A stretch of 64,000 nt of DNA, taken from the NCBI GenBank assembly GCA_934432885.1, contig CAKRYY010000012.1, forward strand, positions 1 to 64,000, read 5' to 3'. This document shows, one piece after another, positions 51,899 to 59,107 of this stretch. Within the stretch, counting starts at the first letter, position 1. Each line of letters begins with the position of its first letter. The notes below the pieces were generated by a model, which saw only the letters and a list, made by a program, of their open reading frames with translations, did not search any database and was not told the DNA's origin. Both the position numbers and the translations under genes were made by a program. The stretch is from an uncultured Lachnospiraceae bacterium (GTDB lineage Bacteria > Bacillota > Clostridia > Lachnospirales > Lachnospiraceae).

Positions 51899-52969
51899 AT
51901 GCAGAAAAAAGAAATGAAAGCGAATAGATGGTTTGCGGGAGCGGTCTTTGGCACGCTGCTTGCACTTTTGGCGTTTGCCGGATATATTGGGGTAATAGAC
52001 CCGTTTTTCCATTATCATGGCCCGCTGCGGGGAATGGCTTATACGCTGGATAACAGCCGTTACCAGAATGATGGAATTGTAAAACATTTTCCGTATGATA
52101 CCCTGATTACAGGCACTTCTATGGTTTCAAACTTTAAAACCTCCGAATGTGACGTTATATTCGGTGGAAATTCCATTAAGACGCCTTTTCATGGCGCAAC
52201 GTTCCGGGAGGTAAATGATAATCTGAAACAGGCTATAGCAGCAAACCCGAATTTAAAAACAGTCATCCGCTGTCTTGACCAGGGCTGCTTTACACAGAGT
52301 GAGGATTATGTGAGCTATGAGGGGATTCCCTATTATTTGTATGATAAAAATCCCTTTAATGACGGCGATTATATTTTAAATAAGGAAGTTTTTATTCTGG
52401 CGGATCAGGTGCGTGAGGATACCCGCACTGGAAAAGGGATGACAAGCTTTGACGAGTATATGAACTGGCAGGGAGATTATTCCTTTGGAAAGGAAGCTGT
52501 GCTTGCTACCTACGAAAGACCGGGCAGGGAAACGCATGATGCACGGCTGTCAGAGTCGGAGCGCGTGCGTGCGATTGAAAATATCAGGAAAAATGTGACG
52601 GAGACAGCACGGGAAAATCCGGATATTACATTTTACTATTATTTATCTCCCTATAGTATCTGTTATTGGGATGTGAGCGTGATGCAGCCGGGAAAGCTGG
52701 ACTGGTACATGGATTTGGAGCAGACGGTTTTGGAGGAAATTCTTTCCTGCGATAATATAAAATTATTTGGATATGATGACAGGACAGATTTGACCTGCAA
52801 TCTGGAGCATTATCAGGACCAGATTCATTATGATGAATCGACAAATTCCCAGATTCTGCGCTGGATGGCAGAGGGCGAAGGTCTTCTGACAAGGGAAAAT
52901 TACGAAGCATATTTGCAGCGGTTGTATGATTTTTACGGAGCCTATGATTATGACAGTATCTACACGTAA
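51899..52969 (+). CDS. Membrane-anchored SGNH-like partner of the MBOAT acyltransferase
   Basis: 356 residues. An N-terminal span (FAGAVFGTLLALLAFAGYIG) anchors an extracellular domain. ITGTSMVSNF (Ser74) looks like the nucleophile motif, and QDQIHYD (Asp307, His310) like the DxxH of SGNH hydrolases and DltD/AlgX-like acyltransferases. Begins 32 bp after the MBOAT stop. Expected to transfer the acetyl or other acyl group to a cell-surface polymer; which polymer is unknown. Confidence 0.8.
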   Translation: MQKKEMKANRWFAGAVFGTLLALLAFAGYIGVIDPFFHYHGPLRGMAYTLDNSRYQNDGIVKHFPYDTLITGTSMVSNFKTSECDVIFGGNSIKTPFHGATFREVNDNLKQAIAANPNLKTVIRCLDQGCFTQSEDYVSYEGIPYYLYDKNPFNDGDYILNKEVFILADQVREDTRTGKGMTSFDEYMNWQGDYSFGKEAVLATYERPGRETHDARLSESERVRAIENIRKNVTETARENPDITFYYYLSPYSICYWDVSVMQPGKLDWYMDLEQTVLEEILSCDNIKLFGYDDRTDLTCNLEHYQDQIHYDESTNSQILRWMAEGEGLLTRENYEAYLQRLYDFYGAYDYDSIYT

Positions 52970-54260
52970 AAAACGTGTACAAAAGAAAAAGAGAAAAAAT
53001 AAGCTGGCGGTATTTGCAGTGGCTCTTTTTGCCGTTATGGTGAGCGGAACGGTTTTGCTTGCACTGCTGACAGTAGGAAGGCGTGCACAGGCAAATGAGA
53101 CGCAGATGACGGAGTCTGCAGACACAGCCCTTAAAGAGCCGGAGGAGAAGAGTCTGGTTGCTGAAATCGTACAGGAAGCAGAGGGCTTTCTGGGCATGCA
53201 GCCGGAAAGCACACAGGAGCAGGAGGAAAGCCGCTATGGAGCGCTTTTGCAGGATGCCGAAAAAATGAAGCAGGAAAATATCTATGCCAAAGAAGCAGCG
53301 TCGTCAGAGGAAACTGTGCTTTGCTTTGCAGGAGATATTCTCTTTGACCCTTCTTATGCCGTTATGGCAAAGCTTCTGCAGCGGGGAGGAAGGATTGAGG
53401 ACGCACTTTCAGAGGACCTTTTGCAGGAAATGCGCAGCGCGGATATTTTTATGGTAAACAATGAGTTCCCGTATTCTGACAGAGGGGAGCCGCTTCCCGG
53501 CAAGCAGTTTACCTTCCGGGCATCGCCGAAGAGCGTTTCCTATCTGGAGGATATGGGTGCGGATATTGTTTCGCTTGCCAATAATCATGCCTCGGATTAT
53601 GGAGAAATTTCACTGCTGGATACGCTGGATACGCTGGAGGCGGCAGGAATTCCCTATGTAGGCGCAGGCAGAAATCTGGCGGAGGCATCGAGGTCTGTAA
53701 GCTTTATTGTAAATGATACGAAAATTACATTTCTGTCGGCAACGCAGATTGAGCGGAATGACAATCCGGATACCAAAGGTGCAGGAGAGACGACGCCGGG
53801 CACCTTCCGCTGCTGGAATGTGGAAAACCTGCTTGCGGCAGTTACGAAGGCAAAAGAGGACAGCGATTTTGTCATTGTCTATATTCACTGGGGAACGGAA
53901 AATCAGGCAGAGACGGACTGGGCGCAGAAGGAGCAGGCACCGCTTATTGCAAAGGCAGGAGCGGACTTGATTATTGGTGACCATTCGCATTGCCTGCAGC
54001 CTGTTGGTTTTACGGAGGGCGTGCCAGTGCTTTACAGTCTTGGAAATTTCTGGTTCAATTCAAAGACGCTGGATACCTGTCTTGCAAAGGTGGTAATTTC
54101 CAAAACGGGAGAGCTTTCCGTGCAGATACTTCCGGCAAAGCAGGAGGATTGCAGGACAAGGCTTTTGCAGGGCGAGGAAAAACAAAGGGTAATTTCTTAT
54201 ATAAATGGGATTTCTGAAAATGCACATCTGGATGAGAATGGAATCCTGATGCCAAATTAA
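52950..54260 (+). CDS. CapA/PgsA-type metallophosphatase-fold protein, membrane anchored
   Basis: 436 residues from the ATG at 52950 (GGAG nine bases upstream; ATG 52944 and 52926 are alternatives), overlapping the SGNH gene by 20 bp. A very basic N-terminus (RKKRVQKKKRKNK) precedes a span (FAVALFAVMVSGTVLLALL), then an acidic linker. The CapA domain runs from about 135: LCFAGDILFD, NNEFPYSD, ANNHASDYG, YIHWGTE, IGDHSHCLQP, all metal-site motifs. CapA proteins are linked to poly-gamma-glutamate or other capsule export and have also been assigned hydrolase roles. Confidence 0.9.
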   Translation: MTVSTRKKRVQKKKRKNKLAVFAVALFAVMVSGTVLLALLTVGRRAQANETQMTESADTALKEPEEKSLVAEIVQEAEGFLGMQPESTQEQEESRYGALLQDAEKMKQENIYAKEAASSEETVLCFAGDILFDPSYAVMAKLLQRGGRIEDALSEDLLQEMRSADIFMVNNEFPYSDRGEPLPGKQFTFRASPKSVSYLEDMGADIVSLANNHASDYGEISLLDTLDTLEAAGIPYVGAGRNLAEASRSVSFIVNDTKITFLSATQIERNDNPDTKGAGETTPGTFRCWNVENLLAAVTKAKEDSDFVIVYIHWGTENQAETDWAQKEQAPLIAKAGADLIIGDHSHCLQPVGFTEGVPVLYSLGNFWFNSKTLDTCLAKVVISKTGELSVQILPAKQEDCRTRLLQGEEKQRVISYINGISENAHLDENGILMPN

Positions 54261-54268
54261 GAAAATGC

Positions 54269-54297
54269 TTGACAGGCGGATAAGCCTGTGCTATGGT
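54269..54297 (+). promoter_or_regulatory. rplJ: Promoter of the rplJ-rplL operon
   Basis: TTGACA (54269-54274), 17-bp spacer, TATGGT (54292-54297). The ribosomal genes thus have their own promoter after the inserted module. Confidence 0.85.
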
Positions 54298-54309
54298 TAT
54301 TAAGGTTTT

Positions 54310-54376
54310 GAAGACCATGCCGAAGACAGCAGGTGCCGGAAGTGACCGGCATAAGGTAAGACGCCTGCCGAGGAAA
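54310..54376 (+). ncRNA. Ribosomal protein L10 leader
   Basis: The run of motifs GAAGACAGCAGGTGCCG, then ACCGGCATAAGG, then CGCCTGCCGAGG matches the known L10(L12)4-binding leader of Firmicutes. Binding by the L10 complex is expected to favour the downstream terminator. Confidence 0.88.
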
Positions 54377-54395
54377 GAGTTGGATTGTAATCTGT

Positions 54396-54426
54396 GCCTT
54401 TCTGTCTTTGACAGAGAGGCTTTTTT
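54396..54426 (+). terminator. Attenuator terminator upstream of rplJ
   Basis: GCCTTTCTGTC-TTT-GACAGAGAGGC then TTTTTT. It lies between the L10 leader and rplJ, so it can act as the off-state of autoregulation. Confidence 0.88.
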
Positions 54427-54430
54427 ATAC

Positions 54431-54447
54431 AATAGGAAATTCCTATT
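54431..54447. repeat. Short palindrome of the ATAGGAAATTCC type before rplJ
   Basis: AATAGGAA-A-TTCCTATT, just after the attenuator T-tract. Its core equals the core of the terminator-linked repeats; a related ATAGGAGATTCC lies at 50370 after the rplA terminator. Confidence 0.55.
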
Positions 54448-54489
54448 TCTAAACTCCTTTCGGCAAAAAATCTATAAGGAGGTAAAAAA

Positions 54490-55050
54490 ATGGCAAAGAT
54501 CGAATTAAAACAGCCTATCGTAGAAGAGATTGCTGCAAGCATCAAAGACGCACAGTCCGTTGTGCTTGTCGATTATCGCGGACTTACGGTAGAACAGGAC
54601 ACACAGCTTCGTAAAGAGCTGCGTGAGGCTGGTGTTACTTATAAGGTTTATAAGAACACAATGATGAATTTTGCATTCAAGGGTACCGATTTTGAAGCAC
54701 TTGCTCCTTATCTGGAAGGACCCAGTGCTATGGCGCTTTCTACAACAGATGCGACAGCACCGGCAAGAATCATCAACAAATTCGCAAAGAACGCACCTGC
54801 GCTTGAAATCAAGGGCGGCGTGGTAGAAGGCATCGCTTATGATGCAAAGGGAATTGGCGAAATCGCAAATATCCCGTCCAGAGAAGAGCTGCTTTCCAAA
54901 TTCCTTGGAAGCATCCAGTCTCCTATCACGAATTTTGCTCGTGTTATCAATCAGCTTGCTGAAAAAGGCGGCGCAGCAGGAGAAGAAGCTCCGGCAGCAG
55001 TAGCTGAGGAAGCACCTGCGGCAGAGGCTGCAGAAACACCCGCTGAATAA
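54490..55050 (+). CDS. rplJ: 50S ribosomal protein L10
   Basis: 186 residues, AAGGAGG before the start. VLVDYRGLTVEQDTQLRKEL and YKVYKNTMMNFA are typical; the C-terminal tail is rich in Ala, Glu and Pro (GEEAPAAVAEEAPAAEAAE), longer than in E. coli. Anchors L7/L12 dimers in the stalk and, with them, binds the leader. Confidence 0.97.
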   Translation: MAKIELKQPIVEEIAASIKDAQSVVLVDYRGLTVEQDTQLRKELREAGVTYKVYKNTMMNFAFKGTDFEALAPYLEGPSAMALSTTDATAPARIINKFAKNAPALEIKGGVVEGIAYDAKGIGEIANIPSREELLSKFLGSIQSPITNFARVINQLAEKGGAAGEEAPAAVAEEAPAAEAAETPAE

Positions 55051-55097
55051 TTGGCGGTAGGAAACAGAATTAAGAATTTATAATGGAGGGAAAGAAA

Positions 55098-55475
55098 ATG
55101 GCAAAGTTATCCACACAGGAAATGATTGACGCAATCAAAGAGTTAACTGTACTTGAATTAAATGATTTAGTAAAAGCATGTGAAGAAGAGTTCGGCGTAT
55201 CCGCAGCAGCAGGTGTTGTTGTTGCAGCAGCAGGCGCTGGCGCAGCAGAAGCAGCAGAAGAGAAGACTGAGTTCGACGTAGAGCTGACAGAAGTTGGCCC
55301 GAACAAGGTTAAGGTTATCAAGGTTGTTCGTGAAGCAACTGGTCTTGGTCTGAAGGAAGCTAAGGACCTTGTAGATGGCGCTCCGAAGGTATTAAAGGAA
55401 GCTGCATCCAAGGAAGAAGCAGAAGACATCAAGACAAAGTTAGAGGCAGAGGGAGCAAAGGTTACTCTGAAGTAA
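55098..55475 (+). CDS. rplL: 50S ribosomal protein L7/L12
   Basis: 125 residues from the ATG at 55098 with GGAGGG upstream; ATG 55083 is in frame but overlaps that ribosome site. N-terminal dimerisation helix ([20 protein letters not shown]), Ala/Gly hinge, then [21 protein letters not shown] of the factor-binding domain. Ends the rplJL unit. Confidence 0.97.
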   Translation: MAKLSTQEMIDAIKELTVLELNDLVKACEEEFGVSAAAGVVVAAAGAGAAEAAEEKTEFDVELTEVGPNKVKVIKVVREATGLGLKEAKDLVDGAPKVLKEAASKEEAEDIKTKLEAEGAKVTLK

Positions 55476-55512
55476 TCAGACTTGTTCACATTGCATAAAT
55501 AATCTAAAAAAG

Positions 55513-55566
55513 AAAACCAGGAAAGCATCCGATTTACCGAGGGGTAATTGCTTTTCTGGTTTTTTT
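55513..55566 (+). terminator. Long intrinsic terminator after rplL
   Basis: AAAACCAGGAAAGCA pairs with TGCTTTTCTGGTTTT; an inner TTACC-GAGG-GGTAA stem extends it; seven Ts follow. Cuts rplJL off from the signalling genes. Confidence 0.9.
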
Positions 55567-55605
55567 GTGATACTCTTTATACATAGGCTTTCGGAGGGAC
55601 TCGGT

Positions 55606-56391
55606 ATGAAGATACAGGAGATGGGAAGAGAATACATTTTGCTGGCAGGGGAAGGCAAGGGCTACCTTGTAATGTCAGTCAGGGATAAGCTGACGGAGGA
55701 CGGCTTTACAGTAGAAGTTGCCAATGAAATCAGTGAAATTGATAAATTGGAGGGCAGGATGATTGCCATGCTGATTTATGGCGATGAGGCGATGGCAGGA
55801 AATCAGCAGCTTTTAATATATTTAAAGGACAAGGCTGCAGAGGAAGATATTCCGATTTTCATGTTTGGCAATTCTGAAAATCTTGAGGATATTAAGAAAT
55901 ATATTCTTCCACATTTGATGCAGAAGGAATTTGAGCGTCCTATCAATATCAAGGATATGGCAGAGGTAATCTCTGACTATCTGGAGACGCATGATGCAAA
56001 AAAGAAGAGAAAGATTCTCGTAGTGGATGATTCCGGCGTTATGCTGCATAGTATCAAGGCATGGCTTGGCAAGGACTATCATATTACGCTTGCCAATTCC
56101 GGTCTGACTGCGATTAAGTATATGACATTAAACCGTCCTGATTTGATTTTACTTGATTATGAGATGCCAATCTGCGACGGCAGACAGACTTTGGAAATGA
56201 TTCGTGCAGAGGATGGGCTTTCTGACATACCTGTCATTTTTCTGACAGGAAAGGGAGATAAGGAAAGCGTTATGAAGGTTATGTCCTTAAAGCCGGAGGG
56301 CTATCTTTTAAAGACGATGAAGCCGATGGATATTAAAAAGTACATAGATGAATTTTTCGAGAAGCAGAAAGCGAATATAAAATTCCGTTAA
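55606..56391 (+). CDS. Double-receiver response regulator without output domain
   Basis: 261 residues from the ATG at 55606 with CGGAGGG upstream; the frame is open to 55567, inside the terminator. Residues 1-125 look like a degenerate receiver without a clear phospho-acceptor Asp (ILLAGEGKGYLVMSVRDKL). Residues about 135-258 are a full receiver: ILVVDDSGVMLHS, LILLDYEMP with Asp184, FLTGKGD and LLKTMKP (Lys). No DNA-binding domain, so it should act as a phosphate sink, adaptor or via protein contacts with the hybrid kinase 34 bp downstream. Confidence 0.85.
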   Translation: MKIQEMGREYILLAGEGKGYLVMSVRDKLTEDGFTVEVANEISEIDKLEGRMIAMLIYGDEAMAGNQQLLIYLKDKAAEEDIPIFMFGNSENLEDIKKYILPHLMQKEFERPINIKDMAEVISDYLETHDAKKKRKILVVDDSGVMLHSIKAWLGKDYHITLANSGLTAIKYMTLNRPDLILLDYEMPICDGRQTLEMIRAEDGLSDIPVIFLTGKGDKESVMKVMSLKPEGYLLKTMKPMDIKKYIDEFFEKQKANIKFR

Positions 56392-56425
56392 GGCAGACTA
56401 TGGGAGGGAGAGTTTAAAGGGATTT

Positions 56426-58792
56426 ATGGGGCACGGACTGAAAGAGCGGCTGAAACGATATTTCGACCAGAATCTTCCTGTACAGCAGCTTTTGTTCAAC
56501 TGGGTTGCGATGGCAGGAATTGCGGCGGCGACGCTTTCCTGTATTGCGATTGCGGGGGCGGGGCTGCCTTTTGCAACAATAGTGTTGGCGATTGCGACGG
56601 CAGCATTATTAGCTGTCTGCCTGTATTTGGCAAATTATCATGGAATGTTAAAACAGGCTTCGAGATATGTCTGCGTGATTGTCTGCCTTGTGGCGCTGCC
56701 GGAGATGTATCTCCTTGGCGGAGGAATCCACAGTGGTATGGCAATCTGGTTTACCATTGGAATTCTGGTAACCTTTCTTTTGTTAAAAGGAAAGGAATTT
56801 TTTATTTTTCTGACAATAGAGCTGGTAGTGGATATTGGACTTTTGGTCCTTTCTTACTTTGATATTTTAAAGCCTGCGGAAATACTGAGCGAGCATGCCT
56901 TTTACTTTGATGTGGGGCAGAGCATTGTGATTACCGGACTGTGTATGGGAACTGTTATCAAGTTTCAGGCAGCGTCCTATAAAAAAGAACTGGAAAAAAA
57001 TGAAGAACAGCGTATCCGTATGGAGGTGCTCAAGGTAGAGGCGGAGAAAGCAAGCATTGCCAAGAGTGATTTCCTGGCAAATATGTCTCATGAAATCAGA
57101 ACACCTTTAAATGCGATTATCGGTCTGTCAAGAATTGCCCTGCGGGAGGATATGCCGGATCTGGTGCGGGGAAATATTGATGACATCTTAAATTCCAGCA
57201 ATAACCTGCTTTCGATTATCAATGATATTCTGGACTTTTCCAAAATAGAATCCGGCAAGCTGGAGGTCGTACATGCAAAGTACCAGCTTGCCTCTCTTTT
57301 GTATGAGGTCGATACCATCATACAGTTTCGTCTGAATGAAAAACCGATTGAATTTATCAAGGATATTGACGATTCCATTCCCAATACACTTTATGGTGAT
57401 GAGGTAAGAATCAAGCAGATTCTGATTAACGTGCTTGGCAATGCAGTAAAGTATACCAAAAAGGGAAAAATTGTTTTGAAGATCCGCTGGAAACGACTTG
57501 GCGGCATTGCGATTTTAACAATTGCAGTGTCGGATACAGGACAGGGTATCCGGAAGGAAAATCTGGATCAGATTTTTGGACGGTTTAAGCGTGTGGAGAT
57601 GCAGACAAACCGCCAGATTGAAGGTACAGGACTTGGACTTTCCATTACCAAAGGGCTGCTGGACCGTATGGGCGGTACGATTTCGGTAGACAGCGTCTAT
57701 GGCAGAGGAAGCACCTTTACGATTACGATTCCGCAGAAAATCATTGCAGAGCGTCCCGTATACGGCGAAAGTAAGGTACAGGCAGGCAAGAATACTGAAA
57801 AGCAGAAAAGCTTTAATGCGGCGCTTACCTTTCCGGGTGCAAATGTGCTGGTGGTAGATGACAGCGCGATGAATTTAAAGGTAGCAAAGGGATTGATGTC
57901 TCCTTATAAGATGAATGTCGAGTGCGTGGACGGCGCGAGGGGCTGTCTGGAAAGCGTAGCAAAGAAACGGTATGATCTGATTCTGTTAGACCACATGATG
58001 CCGGAGATGGACGGCGTAGAGACATTGTGGAGGATGCGTGAGGACCCGAGCTTTGACACGCCGGTTGTTGCCCTGACGGCAAATGCAGTAAATGGCGCAA
58101 GAAAATCATATCTGGATTGGGGATTTATGGATTATATCTCCAAACCGATTCACATGGATGATTTGGAAATGATACTGAAAAAATATCTTGGAAGCTTTAT
58201 GCACAAAGAGGCTGCTGAAGCCACTGAAAAGGAAACTACAGAAAAAAGGGCTGCCGGAAAAGAAGTGGCATCTGCAGAAAAAGTGACATTTGAAGCAGGC
58301 AGAGCAGGAAAAGCAGAGGAACAGAGTTCTGTGGCAGAATTAGAAAGCACAGAAATAGAAGCGCCGGAGAAAGAAATGACAGAAATGCTCTCGGAGCCTG
58401 CAACACAGGAAGCAGATGCGAAAGAACTTCTTCCGCCGGATGAGACGGTGTTCAACATCGCACAGGGCATGGAGTATGCTGTAGACAGTGAGGAGTTTTA
58501 CATAGAAACGCTGGAAATCTATCTGGAGGAAACCTCTGAGAGCGCAATGCTGCTGCGGGAATATCTGGAAACAGAGAATATGAAGGATTACGAGGTTATC
58601 GTACATGCCTTAAAGAGCAATTCCCGTCTGGTCGGTGCAGTAAGTACCAGCGAGCTTGCACTGGAATTGGAGCAGCAGAGCAAAAATGGTAATCTTGAAT
58701 TCGTACAGGCGCACCATGAGGAGCTTATGCAGCGGCTGGAGCTTGCAAAGAAGTATATCAGGCAGTATCTGGAAGAAAAAAAGAAAGCATAA
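56426..58792 (+). CDS. Hybrid histidine kinase with receiver and Hpt domains
   Basis: 788 residues. Residues about 20-180: six or so membrane spans forming a small integral sensor. Coiled-coil linker (KKELEKNEEQRIRMEVLKVE). HisKA with SHEIRTPLNAIIGLSRIAL (His222). HATPase_c with ILINVLGNAVKYTKKGK, DTGQGIRKENLDQIFGRFKR and GTGLGLSITKGL. Receiver with VLVVDDSAMNLKVA and LLDHMMPEMDG (Asp522). An Ala/Glu/Thr-rich linker of about 85 residues, then an Hpt domain with VHALKSNSRLVGA (His727). A complete phosphorelay in one chain; the preceding receiver protein is the likely acceptor. Ligand unknown. Confidence 0.92.
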   Translation: MGHGLKERLKRYFDQNLPVQQLLFNWVAMAGIAAATLSCIAIAGAGLPFATIVLAIATAALLAVCLYLANYHGMLKQASRYVCVIVCLVALPEMYLLGGGIHSGMAIWFTIGILVTFLLLKGKEFFIFLTIELVVDIGLLVLSYFDILKPAEILSEHAFYFDVGQSIVITGLCMGTVIKFQAASYKKELEKNEEQRIRMEVLKVEAEKASIAKSDFLANMSHEIRTPLNAIIGLSRIALREDMPDLVRGNIDDILNSSNNLLSIINDILDFSKIESGKLEVVHAKYQLASLLYEVDTIIQFRLNEKPIEFIKDIDDSIPNTLYGDEVRIKQILINVLGNAVKYTKKGKIVLKIRWKRLGGIAILTIAVSDTGQGIRKENLDQIFGRFKRVEMQTNRQIEGTGLGLSITKGLLDRMGGTISVDSVYGRGSTFTITIPQKIIAERPVYGESKVQAGKNTEKQKSFNAALTFPGANVLVVDDSAMNLKVAKGLMSPYKMNVECVDGARGCLESVAKKRYDLILLDHMMPEMDGVETLWRMREDPSFDTPVVALTANAVNGARKSYLDWGFMDYISKPIHMDDLEMILKKYLGSFMHKEAAEATEKETTEKRAAGKEVASAEKVTFEAGRAGKAEEQSSVAELESTEIEAPEKEMTEMLSEPATQEADAKELLPPDETVFNIAQGMEYAVDSEEFYIETLEIYLEETSESAMLLREYLETENMKDYEVIVHALKSNSRLVGAVSTSELALELEQQSKNGNLEFVQAHHEELMQRLELAKKYIRQYLEEKKKA

Positions 58793-58823
58793 CAGAAAAA
58801 CAAAGGAGACGCTTGCGCAGCGT

Positions 58824-58850
58824 AGAGACGCTCATGCAGCGTCTCTTTTT
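58824..58850 (+). terminator. Intrinsic terminator after the hybrid kinase
   Basis: AGAGACGCT-CATGC-AGCGTCTCT followed by TTTT; perfect 9-bp stem. Confidence 0.9.
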
Positions 58851-58964
58851 AACTTATAGGAAACTTCGTTTCCATAAGTTAAAATGGATGCGCAGCTCGC
58901 GGAGATGAATTCTGCCTTGCAGGCACCGCTCGCGCGCAGAGAGTTTGCGAGCGAACTCTTTTTT
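58847..58964. repeat. Terminator-linked palindromic repeat, copy B
   Basis: TTTTAACTTATAGGAAAC and GTTTCCATAAGTTAAAA, loop TTC, then GGATGCGCAGCTCGC as in copy A. Ends in a second hairpin, AGAGTTTGC-GA-GCGAACTCT (58940-58959), with a T-tract. Compared with copy A, a T-A pair in the stem is C-G here. Confidence 0.78.
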
Positions 58965-58986
58965 ATATAAAAATTGGAAAAAGTAA

Positions 58987-59029
58987 TTGACGTAAATTTG
59001 ACCTTGTAGTAGAATGGATAGTGCACTAT
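58987..59029 (+). promoter_or_regulatory. rpoB: Promoter of rpoB with a palindrome at the expected start point
   Basis: TTGACG (58987-58992), 17-bp spacer, TAGAAT (59010-59015). Immediately downstream, ATAGTGCACTAT (59018-59029) is a perfect 12-bp palindrome over the predicted transcription start. About 80 nt of leader follow. Confidence 0.75.
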
Positions 59030-59107
59030 TGTGGTGTGGTATGCTTTTTTGCATTAAAATATACCAGAAAATAGGCTAAGATCATAGAAGAACGGGGTGA
59101 AATGTCA

